A DNA stretch of 64,000 nt from an uncultured Flavobacteriales bacterium (GCA_943787435.1 CALSMK010000005.1:1-64000), one strand, 5' to 3'. Numbered from the stretch's first letter, positions 25,318 to 33,820 are shown. Translations and numbers: made by a program. The notes: generated from the letters alone by a model not told the origin.

Positions 25318-27120
25318 TCAGTCCTCGGACACCTCTTGCAGCCATGCGCGGTAAGCACCAAACAGGTTGGATCGGCTCACAAATCCGACATAGCGTCCGT
25401 TCTGTTCAACCGGAAGGTTCCAAGCTTGGGTTCGGTCGAATTTGTCCATGACCGCGTCCATGTTCTCGCTGAGGTCCAGAGAGGCAGCAGGGACCACCAT
25501 GAGGTCCTTGACAGTGAGCTCGTCGTATCGGGATTGGTCAAACATCACCCCCCGGATTTCTTCGAGTGGTACGATGCCAATGAGCCTTCCGTCGGATTGG
25601 AGAACGGGGTGGATGTTGCGCTTGCTCCGGGCCACCACCTCCACCAATTGACGCAGAGACATGTGGGCATGGACGGGCTCAAAATCTCGCTCCACCTGTT
25701 CCGCCAACTTCATCAGAGTGAGAACCGCTTTGTCTTTATCGTGGGTGAGCAACTCGCCCCGGTCGGCGAGTTCTTGCGTGTAAATGCTATTGGGGCGCAT
25801 CCAACGGGCCGTTTGAAAGGCGATGGAACTCGTGAGCATCAAAGGGATAAAGAGGTCGTATCCACCACTGGCTTCTGCAGCCAAAAAGATGGCCGTCAGC
25901 GGCGCCCGCAGAATGCCCGCCATTAGGCCTGCCATTCCGGCCAATACAAAGTGTCCCCCCACCAAATGCCAGCTTGGAAACAAGATGTCTGTGGTCAACA
26001 AGAAAATGCCGCCGAGAAGGGCGCCGCTCACCAGAGCGGGCGCGAAGACTCCTCCCACGCCTCCCGCACCCACGGTGAGGCCGGTCAGTGCGGGCTTGCA
26101 TGACCAAAGGATGGCCATGACGAGGAGCGTTCGAAGGGCCGATCCAGGAATGAAAGCGGCGCGGCCTTCAGGGTCAAGACGATCGAATTGGTCACTGAGG
26201 AGGTCATTGATGAGTTCAAAACCTTCTCCATAGAGTGAGGGAAAGAAAACGAGCACCCCTCCAATGGCGGCTCCAGAGAACAGAATACGGGCACCAATGT
26301 GCTTGAACTTCCGCACCAAACTGCCTGTGCCTCGGTAGACCGCACTGAACCAAACCGAGGCCAATCCGCAGAGGACGGCAAAAGGCAGGTAGGCCAATAC
26401 AGTGCCGTCCCAAGGAGGAAGATTGCGGCCCGCCTGCATTAGCTCTTCGGGGTCAATGAACAGCGTAGTGGTGAGCAAAGCAGACAAGGACGCGATCAGC
26501 AAGGGGACCAGGCTGGCTGTAGTGAGGTCAATCATGATCACCTCGACCGCGAATACGATTGCTGCCAATGGGGCCTTGAACATGGCCGCCAGTGACGCCG
26601 TCGCGGCGCAGCCGATCAAAACCAAGCGGTGCTTGTAATCCAAGTTGAATCGCTCAGATACTTCCGAGGCTATGGCTGCACTGCCTTGGACCGCAGGGGC
26701 CTCCAATCCAGCGCTGCCTCCAAAGCCCACCGTGAGCAAAGCAGAAGCTGCAGGGCTGATCATGGACATTCGTGGCAGCTTAGCGCGCATGCGAGACAGC
26801 GCGTGCAACGTGGAAGGAATGCCCGGTCCAGGGTGTCTTCCCCCAAAAACCCGCCGGACCAAGAGTTGTGTCAGAACAAGGCCAATGATGGGCAACACAA
26901 AAAGCACCTCTTCGGTGCCTCCGTCCACCGCCTCTGAGGGGAGGTTTCGCAGCCAGCCCACCCCGTTTTTCAAAAGCACGGCAAGCAACCCTGAGGCCAT
27001 GCCAATGAGAGCAGCGAGCAGCACAACAGCGTTCCTTGGACCCAAGCGGCCCCAGATTTCGTCAGGTGAAAATTTGGACAGGAATTGCCAGAGCGCTGCG
27101 GCCCTTTCTCCTTTCTGCAT
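25318..27120 (-). CDS. ClC-family chloride channel/antiporter with CBS domain pair
   Basis: 600-aa membrane protein starting at ATG 27120, one base overlapping the upstream phosphatase stop (TGATG). The ClC core shows GPGIPSTLHALS, GGSAGLEAPAVQGSAA (gating Glu retained), FKAPLAAIVFAVEVIM (proton-Glu position is Glu, suggesting an H+/Cl- antiporter rather than channel), and GAGGVGGVFAPALV. About ten or more hydrophobic segments precede a cytosolic pair of CBS domains (HMSLRQLVEVVARSKRNIHPVLQSDGRLIGIV and KDLMVVPAASLDLSENMDAVMDKF). The last gene of a four-gene overlapping cluster. Confidence 0.92.
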   Translation of the reverse strand: MQKGERAAALWQFLSKFSPDEIWGRLGPRNAVVLLAALIGMASGLLAVLLKNGVGWLRNLPSEAVDGGTEEVLFVLPIIGLVLTQLLVRRVFGGRHPGPGIPSTLHALSRMRAKLPRMSMISPAASALLTVGFGGSAGLEAPAVQGSAAIASEVSERFNLDYKHRLVLIGCAATASLAAMFKAPLAAIVFAVEVIMIDLTTASLVPLLIASLSALLTTTLFIDPEELMQAGRNLPPWDGTVLAYLPFAVLCGLASVWFSAVYRGTGSLVRKFKHIGARILFSGAAIGGVLVFFPSLYGEGFELINDLLSDQFDRLDPEGRAAFIPGSALRTLLVMAILWSCKPALTGLTVGAGGVGGVFAPALVSGALLGGIFLLTTDILFPSWHLVGGHFVLAGMAGLMAGILRAPLTAIFLAAEASGGYDLFIPLMLTSSIAFQTARWMRPNSIYTQELADRGELLTHDKDKAVLTLMKLAEQVERDFEPVHAHMSLRQLVEVVARSKRNIHPVLQSDGRLIGIVPLEEIRGVMFDQSRYDELTVKDLMVVPAASLDLSENMDAVMDKFDRTQAWNLPVEQNGRYVGFVSRSNLFGAYRAWLQEVSED

Positions 27121-28946
27121 CACCCCAGTCTAATTCTGACGCCACAGACCAACATGTCGTCCACTTGGTCTTCGTTGGCCTCGTTTCTCCAAGCTTCAAT
27201 TTGGCTCCTCAACTCCGCTTCTTGTCGGTCCACAGGGAGGGAGGCCAATTCGGCCAACAATGCCCTAAATCGCTTTCGCATGAATTTGCGGCCCTTGGGG
27301 CCGCCAAATTGATCGGGATAGCCATCAGATGCGCAGTACACCATGTCTCCGTCCTCCAGCGCCATCACTTGTGTGGTGAACCTGAACGCACCAGGCTCAA
27401 AGCTGGCAATGGCGCGTTTGTCGGGTTTGAGCTCGATCACCTCCCCATTCCGGACCAGATAAGCCGGTGAATTGGCGCCGGCATACTCCATGGTTTTCTC
27501 CTCTAAGTTGATGGACACCAGACCCAGGTCCATACCGTCAGGAACTTGGTCTTTGGCTTCTAGGCTGCTGTCTTCTCCCCGGTGAAGGACCGTCCGGGCA
27601 AGCTCATTAAGCCGGTCCAGGATTTTCCCCGGTTGGGTGTACACCTTGCCAATGTGCTGCAGGGCGTTGTGCCCGAGCAGGCTCATGAAAGCGCCAGGAA
27701 CCCCGTGTCCAGTGCAGTCCACGGCTGCAAACATGCGCCATGCATCCAACTTGTGGAACCAAGGAAAGTCGCCACTGACGCCGTCACGGGGCATGTGAAA
27801 CACAAACTGTCGGTCAAACACCCCTTTGCGCAAGGTGTCGCTGGGGAGAATGGCGCCTTGGATGCGTCGCGCGTAGTCAATGCTGGAGGTGAGGTCGGTG
27901 TAAAGGCGATGTATTTCTTCGCCCTGGGACTCGAGTTGGGTCGCTTGTCGTGTTAATGCCTTGGTCCTCTCCTCGACTTTGGCCTCCATTTCTCTTTCGT
28001 AGCCTGCGAGGTCATCTCTCATGTCCAACAGGGTCTTGCCCAAGACATCTTCTTCTGACAGTGGCGTGTACTCTGCGTCAAATTGTCCCTGTCCAACGGC
28101 GGCGCTGAATTCGCGCGTTCTTTGAAGGCCATCCGCCAGGCGATCCAGGGCTTCGGCCATTTCTCCAATTTCATCCTTCCTGGAGGGCATGGGGAAAGGG
28201 TGGTCAATGCCCCTTGAGAGGTAAAGCAGCCTGGCTCGAACCTTTCTCAAAGGCCGACGGATGGCGCGGGTGACCCAGGCAGCAATGCCCAAGCCGGCAA
28301 ACAGGGCAAAGAGTGAAATCCACTTCACCAAGGTGTCCAGTCGGCGGCCGCTTTGCTCCACAGCCTCATCGGTGACCCTGGCCAAGTCAGCAAAATGAAG
28401 CTCCATGGTGTGAAGTCCAGACTCCAATGAATCGAGTTTTGACGTCAAGTCTTCCCCTGGATGAAAGGGGTCGTCTAACATTTCGTCTACGTTTAGAATG
28501 AGCTGGAAATCGGCATCGAAATCAGCTTTTCGGGTTCCCGGGGGAACCAAGCCTTGCAAGGCGTCCAACAAGGCATCGGCTGCCAAATGATGCCGATAAA
28601 CCCTCTGGTGTAGGCCTTCCAGCTGGGGTGAAGTGGCTTTGAGCTCCACCAAGGTCGACGCAAATCCGTTTTGGAGCTCATCCAAAGTCTGGTGCGCATC
28701 CACATGGAGATGAATCGGTTCGGGAAGGCGGGCGGCCAGCAGTGCATAAGCCCTCATGGCCTCCACCCGTTGAAGAAGTTTGGCCACTTCAGCTTTGGCC
28801 AAGTCCACAGTGACGGCTTCCTCCAGCAACTCAGACTGGCGCTCGGTGGTTCGCGCAGTGAGCACAAAAAACACCGCGAGGGCGCCAATAAACAGGCCGA
28901 AGCCGGCGAAAATTCGGGTGCCTATGGAGTGGGACCAATTCCGCAT
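27120..28946 (-). CDS. Membrane HAMP-SpoIIE (PP2C-type) phosphatase
   Basis: 608 aa. TM1 at about residues 11-30, a helical periplasmic sensor region (about 31-206), TM2 (WISLFALFAGLGIAAWV), a HAMP domain (RAIRRPLRKVRARLLYLS...DEIGEMAEALDRLADG), a coiled coil (AKVEERTKALTRQATQLESQGEEIHRLY) and a C-terminal SpoIIE phosphatase domain (about 370-605) with DGVSGDFPWFHKL, FAAVDCTGHGVPGAFMSLLG and DQVDDMLVCGVRI. The metal-binding Asp residues are present, so it should be active. SpoIIE phosphatases usually dephosphorylate anti-anti-sigma (STAS) proteins; no such partner is in the window. It is 1 base from the TPR gene upstream and overlaps the ClC gene downstream. Confidence 0.92.
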   Translation of the reverse strand: MRNWSHSIGTRIFAGFGLFIGALAVFFVLTARTTERQSELLEEAVTVDLAKAEVAKLLQRVEAMRAYALLAARLPEPIHLHVDAHQTLDELQNGFASTLVELKATSPQLEGLHQRVYRHHLAADALLDALQGLVPPGTRKADFDADFQLILNVDEMLDDPFHPGEDLTSKLDSLESGLHTMELHFADLARVTDEAVEQSGRRLDTLVKWISLFALFAGLGIAAWVTRAIRRPLRKVRARLLYLSRGIDHPFPMPSRKDEIGEMAEALDRLADGLQRTREFSAAVGQGQFDAEYTPLSEEDVLGKTLLDMRDDLAGYEREMEAKVEERTKALTRQATQLESQGEEIHRLYTDLTSSIDYARRIQGAILPSDTLRKGVFDRQFVFHMPRDGVSGDFPWFHKLDAWRMFAAVDCTGHGVPGAFMSLLGHNALQHIGKVYTQPGKILDRLNELARTVLHRGEDSSLEAKDQVPDGMDLGLVSINLEEKTMEYAGANSPAYLVRNGEVIELKPDKRAIASFEPGAFRFTTQVMALEDGDMVYCASDGYPDQFGGPKGRKFMRKRFRALLAELASLPVDRQEAELRSQIEAWRNEANEDQVDDMLVCGVRIRLG

Positions 28947-28947
28947 A

Positions 28948-29850
28948 TCAGCGTTTTCCCAATTCGGCCAAGTTGGCTTTGCACCACGCGATGCGGTCTT
29001 GGTTCAAGAGCGCTTCTGAAACAATGGTCAAGGCTTCGTAGCCATTGCGCTGTTTGGGGTCCAATGCGATGGCACTTTCTAGGCCCTCTGCGGCTTCTGT
29101 CCACAAAATGGCAGCCATTTTCAATGCGGTGTCCACGGCATCTAAATCGTCTTCAGCCGCCTTGAATTGCCTCACACCTTGGTTGTACGTATGAACGGCG
29201 AGGTTGTACTCCGATCGGAAGGCGTCGTGCCCGAGGGCAATGGCATTCTGGTAGCAGACTTGCCCCCATTTGAACCAAGGGCCGGCTTGGCTTTGCTCTT
29301 GGGTTTCAGCTTGGACAAAGGCGTATTCGGCCAGCTGTTGCTCCAAAAGAACAGCGTCAGGTGTGGAATCCCAGTTGGGCTGGAGATGTTGGTTGATTCG
29401 CACGTAGGCCTCGAAGTGGTCCCGAGACCAATGCGCGTCACCTGGCTGGCTCATGGCCAATGCGTGATTGGCGTCCTCTAAGTGGGTGTCAGCCAGAAAA
29501 GAAAGCAGAGGTTCTCTTCGTTCAGCAACGCGGCCTTCTGGATCGAGGCGAGCGCTCTCCATGGCGGCAGCGATGGACTCTGTTCGCATTTGAGAGTCAG
29601 GGTGTCGGCCTTCTCGCTCAACAAAAATGGACTTGAGCACATAGGCCTTCACATACCACGTGAGGGGGTCCATTCCCTCACCAGATGCGATGGCCGATTC
29701 AATTTTCTCAAAGGCTTTCTGATGTTGCCCGGCTTGGGAAAATTCTATGGACTCACGGGTCAATCGGCCCTGAGCCGTGGCGCATGAAGCCAGAAGGACC
29801 ATGGTCCAAACTGTGGCGACTTTGATCATGAATATTGACTTCAATTTCAT
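28948..29850 (-). CDS. TPR-like lipoprotein of a SpoIIE/YfiR cluster
   Basis: 300-aa exported protein starting MKLKSIFMIKVATVWTMVLLASC at ATG 29850; a lipobox (LLASC) is visible, so it is probably a lipoprotein. The ORF-track start at 29928 lies inside yfiR. The mature part is helical with TPR-like repeats (ESIEFSQAGQHQKAFEKIESAI, GPWFKWGQVCYQNAIALGHDAFRSEYNLAVHTYNQG, LESAIALDPKQRNGYEALTIVSEALLNQ). It overlaps the yfiR-like gene by 4 bases and lies 1 base before the phosphatase gene, so it is probably a periplasmic scaffold in the same system. Exact function unknown. Confidence 0.78.
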   Translation of the reverse strand: MKLKSIFMIKVATVWTMVLLASCATAQGRLTRESIEFSQAGQHQKAFEKIESAIASGEGMDPLTWYVKAYVLKSIFVEREGRHPDSQMRTESIAAAMESARLDPEGRVAERREPLLSFLADTHLEDANHALAMSQPGDAHWSRDHFEAYVRINQHLQPNWDSTPDAVLLEQQLAEYAFVQAETQEQSQAGPWFKWGQVCYQNAIALGHDAFRSEYNLAVHTYNQGVRQFKAAEDDLDAVDTALKMAAILWTEAAEGLESAIALDPKQRNGYEALTIVSEALLNQDRIAWCKANLAELGKR

Positions 29851-30473
29851 GGGCAAATCCTTTGCAGAAAAGGCACGGGCAGGGCCATTCCTTTGTCTTG
29901 GAGGTTCTGTTCTTGTTGCACGATGCACAGCCCAATGTTGGCCCCTTCACCGCTCCTCCTGAAGGAAAGGTCACTGGTGGCGATTTCGCCGCCATCGGTG
30001 ATGATGAGTGCTTGCTTGTCTTTCTTTCGGCTCCAACGGTTCAATGCTTCTTCTATGGATGAGTCTGGTGTTGGCCCATCCGTCCCGCTCAAAAACAAGA
30101 CCGTGAAATCTCCTTTGTGATCGCGCAAGGTTTTGGCGTCCAAGGATTTGATTTCTACGGGAAGTCCTGCGATCGATCGGCCATCCAAGCGGGTGCCCAA
30201 GTCCTCCGCCAAGTCGTCCCATCCCACTACGCCAATGCTGAATTTTTCCCTTTGGTCCAGATCTGGCCAGAACATTTCTCGACCGAGCAAATAGAGGTAG
30301 CGGCCAAAGTGCATGGCCCAAATTGGCGACCGGTCGATCTCAGGGTCCCCCAAGTTCGACGCATTGCACGGAACGTCATCAGCACCAATGGAAGGACCCA
30401 AAGGTGCAGCAAGGGTTGGCGTCATCACAAGGGATGGGCCAAGCAGGGCGAGGAACAGGAACGGCCGCAACAT
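29847..30473 (-). CDS. YfiR-like (DUF4154) periplasmic protein
   Basis: 208 aa from ATG 30473 (MLRPFLFLALLGPSLVMTPTLAAPLG, a signal peptide); the ORF-track start at 30584 overlaps ferritin and is rejected. The domain pattern YLYLLGREMFWPDLDQREKFSIGVVG, LDGRSIAGLPVEIKSLD, DFTVLFLSG and ALIITDGGEI matches the YfiR/HmsC DUF4154 family. In Pseudomonas YfiR is a periplasmic regulator that holds back the HAMP protein YfiN. Here it sits with a HAMP-SpoIIE phosphatase instead of a cyclase, so an analogous sensing role is inferred. It overlaps the TPR gene by ATGA. Confidence 0.78.
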   Translation of the reverse strand: MLRPFLFLALLGPSLVMTPTLAAPLGPSIGADDVPCNASNLGDPEIDRSPIWAMHFGRYLYLLGREMFWPDLDQREKFSIGVVGWDDLAEDLGTRLDGRSIAGLPVEIKSLDAKTLRDHKGDFTVLFLSGTDGPTPDSSIEEALNRWSRKKDKQALIITDGGEIATSDLSFRRSGEGANIGLCIVQQEQNLQDKGMALPVPFLQRICP

Positions 30474-30479
30474 CAAATT

Positions 30480-30513
30480 CGCGTCTTCGCAAAATATACC
30501 GCGAAGCAACGCG
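30480..30513. repeat. Imperfect palindrome CGCGT-CTTCGC-N10-GCGAAG-CA-ACGCG
   Basis: Two nested complementary arms (5 and 6 bases, a 2-base bulge) surround AAAATATACC in the 43-base gap between ferritin and the yfiR-like gene. It overlaps the probable promoter region of yfiR (TATATTTTG on the minus strand). It may be an operator, or a hairpin separating the two transcripts. No U-tract follows on either strand. Confidence 0.45.
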
Positions 30514-30516
30514 GAA

Positions 30517-31014
30517 TCAAGCTTCTGTCTCCAGTTGGCCCAAATCGCGGTCGAACAAGTAGAGGCCTGCTGAGTCAGAGCCAATCATGGCCAGTTTGTC
30601 CATAATTGTTCTGGCCAAAGCTTCTTCTTCAATTTGCTCAGCGACATACCACTGCATGAAGTTGTGTGTGGTGTAATCCTTGCGCGACAGGCAGAGGTCC
30701 ACCACCTCATTGATGCTGGCGGTGACTTTGGTTTCGTGATCTAAGAGTGTGGTGAAAATGTCCTGAAGACCAGAAAAGCTGGCTTGAGGTGCATCGAGTG
30801 CTGGGATCTTGGCTGTCCCTCCGCGCTCATTCACGAATCGAATCAGTTTGAGCATATGCTCGCGTTCTTCATCGCTGTGCTTGTATAGAAAGGCTGAGGT
30901 GCCATTGAGCCCCGTGGTCTCAGCCCAAGAGGCCATGGCAAGGTAAAAATGAGAGGAGAGAGCCTCCATTTCGATTTGGGCGTTGAGTGCGCCTTCAATG
31001 TGGGTGTCGAGCAT
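30517..31014 (-). CDS. ftnA: Ferritin (non-heme, FtnA-like)
   Basis: 165-aa four-helix-bundle iron-storage protein. Ferroxidase ligands are recognisable: Glu in IEMEALSSHFYLAM, Glu and His in HSDEEREHMLKLIRF, Glu in DHETKVTASINEV and Gln/Glu in QWYVAEQIEEEALA. The KIPALDAPQASF linker and FMQWYVAEQ are diagnostic of bacterial ferritin rather than Dps or bacterioferritin. The gene lies downstream of a GbsR/MarR regulator on the same strand and carries a near copy of that regulator gene's palindrome 4 bases before its ATG. Confidence 0.95.
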   Translation of the reverse strand: MLDTHIEGALNAQIEMEALSSHFYLAMASWAETTGLNGTSAFLYKHSDEEREHMLKLIRFVNERGGTAKIPALDAPQASFSGLQDIFTTLLDHETKVTASINEVVDLCLSRKDYTTHNFMQWYVAEQIEEEALARTIMDKLAMIGSDSAGLYLFDRDLGQLETEA

Positions 31015-31018
31015 AAAA

Positions 31019-31036
31019 TTTCAGATAAAAATGAAA
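31019..31036. promoter_or_regulatory. Degenerate palindrome TTTCAGA-TAAA-AATGAAA before ferritin (candidate operator)
   Basis: Same 7-4-7 layout as the palindrome before the GbsR/MarR gene, with 14 of 18 positions identical and one half-site (AATGAAA) perfectly conserved. It ends 4 bases before the ferritin start codon, where a bound repressor would block transcription or ribosome access. Assignment as a GbsR operator is inference. Confidence 0.5.
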
Positions 31037-31113
31037 TGATTCAGTTGATGTATTTTGTATCCAAGTATTGAAGGTCAATGAGTTATATTGTTGACTAAAA
31101 TATGGATATGATG

Positions 31114-31560
31114 TTAGAGTGGGGTTGATGACTTATGCAATCCGCCAAGGGCGAAAAGGGTGTTGAACCAATGTAAATCTCCCTTTCCTGAGATGGTTGA
31201 AACCGCAGCCCGCATTTCGAGAAGGGGAAGCACTGTTTTTTGTTCAAGGTGCGACTGAAGTGCGACATGGACTTCATCTGGATTGCGAATCGCTGTGAAT
31301 TTCTCATGTCGTTCTCCTAAGATTTTGAGTCGTTCCACCAGGCCGGCAGAATGGAGGATCCCAAGCTGGGTGCTGACGCCTCCTCGGCTGATGTCGAGGG
31401 TGCCTATGATTTCATCTGATGTCAAGGCTGTGGGGTGGGCGAGCAAAAGTGCGTGTATCCTGCCTGCTGTTTTTGTAAAGCCCCAAGCCTTCAAGACGGG
31501 TGGCCAGTGTCTCAGCAGGTAATTGGCCGCCGCAGAAAATTCGCTGAATTCCTCATCCAT
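31114..31560 (-). CDS. GbsR/MarR family transcriptional regulator
   Basis: 148-aa winged-helix DNA-binding protein starting MDEEFSEF at ATG 31560 (the TTG at 31566 would add two residues). The HTH reads ALTSDEIIGTLDISRGGVSTQLGILHSAGLVERLKILGERHEKF, the hallmark of the GbsR subgroup of MarR-type regulators. The perfect palindrome 31572-31589 lies 11 bases before its start, which suggests autoregulation. A related site precedes ferritin. Ligand unknown; iron, redox or osmolyte signals are possible. Confidence 0.88.
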   Translation of the reverse strand: MDEEFSEFSAAANYLLRHWPPVLKAWGFTKTAGRIHALLLAHPTALTSDEIIGTLDISRGGVSTQLGILHSAGLVERLKILGERHEKFTAIRNPDEVHVALQSHLEQKTVLPLLEMRAAVSTISGKGDLHWFNTLFALGGLHKSSTPL

Positions 31561-31563
31561 ACC

Positions 31564-31571
31564 CAAAAGTA
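31564..31571 (-). promoter_or_regulatory. Candidate -7 promoter box TACTTTTG for the GbsR/MarR gene
   Basis: TACTTTTG on the minus strand is a perfect TAnnTTTG match. It directly abuts the 31572-31589 palindrome and ends 3 bases before the ATG, so a protein on the palindrome would cover the promoter spacer. Confidence 0.5.
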
Positions 31572-31589
31572 TTTCATTAATAAATGAAA
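31572..31589. promoter_or_regulatory. Perfect palindrome TTTCATT-AATA-AATGAAA, candidate GbsR operator
   Basis: Seven-base perfect inverted repeat with a 4-base spacer, between the 3' end of the oxidoreductase gene (31596) and the regulator gene. Its adjacency to a -7 box and the second copy before ferritin support an operator for the adjacent regulator. This is inference from position and symmetry. Confidence 0.6.
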
Positions 31590-31595
31590 CAGAAA

Positions 31596-32600
31596 TTAGA
31601 ATTTTAATCTATTGGGGTCAACAAGAACAGGGGTTTCTGAGGCACCTTCTATTTGGTCGGCTAAATTTTGTGCCCATTTGGGGCCAATCAAGACCCCCCT
31701 TGTTCCAAGGCCATTGAAGACAAACCATCCAGGTCGACCGGGCATCGGTCCCACGATGGGTCTGCGGTCTCGCGACACGGGGCGCAATCCCACTTGGTGA
31801 AGTATTGTCTTCAGTTTCGATGGGGATTCCAGTTCTGACTCAAGCGCGTCATGCAGGAAGGCCGCCGTTTCTGGTGTGGATGCGAAGTCTTCTCTGTGCC
31901 ATTCATAGCTGGCCCCCAGTCGCCAAAGGTTCGGCGCAATGGGCAGGGTCCATTTTCCAAAATTGAGGATGAGGTCTTGGGGAACAGGGCTTGCGTGGGA
32001 TTCTGAATCGTGCCCTACGGTGAGGATTTCTCCTCGGTTGGCCCGAAGGTCTAAGGGAATGCCTGCCGGGGCATCTCTCATGGCCAAGCCTCGGCAGTCT
32101 ACCACAACGTCCCATTCGGTGGCGCTTTCTGACACATCGAAGGTCCGCTTCTCAAACCGTCCGGAGTCGTTCAAATGTTCGCGCCAGAGGGGAATCAAGG
32201 ATTGAAGGTTCACCCATCCACCTCCTGTGACTGTGCCATAATTGGCCTCGCCATCCTGGAATTGTACTGGAGAAATCCAAGGACAATCAGCGCACTTCTC
32301 ATTCCAAATGGCCGCATAGTCGGCATTGGCGAGTCTTTTGCGAATGGAAAGGGGGTGAAGAAAGGGCGCGTCCAAAATGGCCGAGAAATCGTCCATGGTG
32401 GCCTTGAGTGCATCCAGATGAGCTTGCGCATCCCAAACCTCAACAACCCGCCGAAAGGACATGGGGTTGAACATGCCGGCTGCCACAGAGGAGGCTGAGG
32501 GCAACCCCGCGTCGATCACATGGCAATCCCAACCCCTTTGAAGGGCCACATGGCTAAACAAAGTGCCCGCCAAGCCTTGGCCAATGACAAGGACACGCAT
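31596..32600 (-). CDS. FAD-dependent oxidoreductase (DAO family, glycine-oxidase-like)
   Basis: 334-aa flavoprotein with an N-terminal dinucleotide-binding motif VLVIGQGLAGTLFSHVALQRG and C-terminal VGLRPVSRDRRPIVGPMPGRPGWFVFNGLGTRGVLIGPKWAQNLA, typical of D-amino-acid/glycine oxidase-type enzymes (DadA/ThiO-like, also MnmC C-terminal half). It is 2 bases downstream of kbl on the same strand, so a link to glycine or threonine metabolism is plausible. The specific substrate is not determined. Confidence 0.82.
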   Translation of the reverse strand: MRVLVIGQGLAGTLFSHVALQRGWDCHVIDAGLPSASSVAAGMFNPMSFRRVVEVWDAQAHLDALKATMDDFSAILDAPFLHPLSIRKRLANADYAAIWNEKCADCPWISPVQFQDGEANYGTVTGGGWVNLQSLIPLWREHLNDSGRFEKRTFDVSESATEWDVVVDCRGLAMRDAPAGIPLDLRANRGEILTVGHDSESHASPVPQDLILNFGKWTLPIAPNLWRLGASYEWHREDFASTPETAAFLHDALESELESPSKLKTILHQVGLRPVSRDRRPIVGPMPGRPGWFVFNGLGTRGVLIGPKWAQNLADQIEGASETPVLVDPNRLKF

Positions 32601-32602
32601 GG

Positions 32603-33808
32603 TTAGGCTGTGGCGGCCACCACGCCCAACTCACGCCCCACCTTTTCAAAAGCAGCGAGGGCTTGGTCCAAGTGCTCTTGGGTGTGAGCGGCACTCAGTT
32701 GAACGCGAATTCGGGCTTGTCCTTTGGGGACCACAGGGTAGAAAAAGCCAATCACATATATGCCCTCTGCAAGCAGAGCATCGGCCATGGTTTGGCTCAA
32801 TCGGGCATCTCCGAGCATCACCGGCACAATGGCGCTTTCACCGTCTTTGAAGTCCAGTCCGATTCGGGTCAAACCCGCTTTGAAATAGCGGGTGTTTTCT
32901 TCGAGTTGATCTCGAAGTGCGGTGGTCTCGTCCAGCATTTTAAAGACCTCCAAGCTGGCGCCAACAATGCTGGGAGCCAGAGAGTTGCTGAACAGGTATG
33001 GCCGACTTCGTTGACGGAGCATCTCGATGATTTCGGCACGGCCCGTCGTGAACCCGCCCATGGCACCACCGAGGGCTTTGCCCAAGGTTCCGGTGATGAT
33101 GTCCACCCTGCCCAAGGCGTCACGCAGTTCTATGGAGCCCCGGCCTGTCTTTCCAATGAAGCCCGTGGCGTGGCATTCGTCCACCATCACCAAAGCGTCG
33201 TAGGCATCTGCGAGGTCACAAATCTTGCCGATTTGCGCCACATAACCGTCCATGGAAAACACCCCGTCGGTCACAATCACTTTGAACCGATGGCCCGCTT
33301 CGTTGGCGGCTTGCAGTTGTTTTTCGAGGTCCGCCATGTCATTGTTGGCATACCGATACCGGGCTGCTTTGCACAGCCGAACTCCATCGATGATGGACGC
33401 ATGATTCAAGGAGTCCGAGATGATGGCATCCTCTTTGGTCAGAAGCGGCTCAAAGACCCCGCCGTTGGCGTCAAATGCTGCAGCATACAGAATGGTGTCT
33501 TCCGTATGGTGGAATTTCGCAATCGTGCTTTCTAACGCCTTGTGAATGTCTTGGGTTCCGCAAATGAACCGCACGGAGGACATGCCGAAACCTCGGTCAT
33601 CAATGGCTTTTTTCGCGGCATTCACCACCCTGGGGTGGGAGGAGAGGCCCAAATAGTTGTTGCCACAAAAATTCAAGACCTCGCTTCCATCATCCAATCG
33701 GATGACGGCATCTTGGACCGATGCGATGACCCGTTCTTTTTTGAACAGTCCATCTTCTTGAATCGAATCGAGTTCGGCCCTCAAGTGGCCCTTTATTTTG
33801 CCGTACAT
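32603..33808 (-). CDS. kbl: Glycine C-acetyltransferase (2-amino-3-ketobutyrate CoA ligase)
   Basis: 401-aa PLP enzyme starting [20 protein letters not shown] at ATG 33808; the ORF-track start is 55 codons too far upstream. Motifs: [54 protein letters not shown], and the PLP lysine in [21 protein letters not shown]. It cleaves 2-amino-3-ketobutyrate with CoA to glycine and acetyl-CoA in threonine degradation. No tdh gene is in the window. Confidence 0.95.
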   Translation of the reverse strand: MYGKIKGHLRAELDSIQEDGLFKKERVIASVQDAVIRLDDGSEVLNFCGNNYLGLSSHPRVVNAAKKAIDDRGFGMSSVRFICGTQDIHKALESTIAKFHHTEDTILYAAAFDANGGVFEPLLTKEDAIISDSLNHASIIDGVRLCKAARYRYANNDMADLEKQLQAANEAGHRFKVIVTDGVFSMDGYVAQIGKICDLADAYDALVMVDECHATGFIGKTGRGSIELRDALGRVDIITGTLGKALGGAMGGFTTGRAEIIEMLRQRSRPYLFSNSLAPSIVGASLEVFKMLDETTALRDQLEENTRYFKAGLTRIGLDFKDGESAIVPVMLGDARLSQTMADALLAEGIYVIGFFYPVVPKGQARIRVQLSAAHTQEHLDQALAAFEKVGRELGVVAATA

Positions 33809-33812
33809 GCCA

Positions 33813-33820
33813 CGAAGATA
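33813..33820 (-). promoter_or_regulatory. Candidate -7 promoter box TATCTTCG for kbl
   Basis: TATCTTCG-TGGC-ATG on the minus strand, with the same sequence and spacing as at holB. It supports ATG 33808 as the kbl start and a very short leader. Confidence 0.45.
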
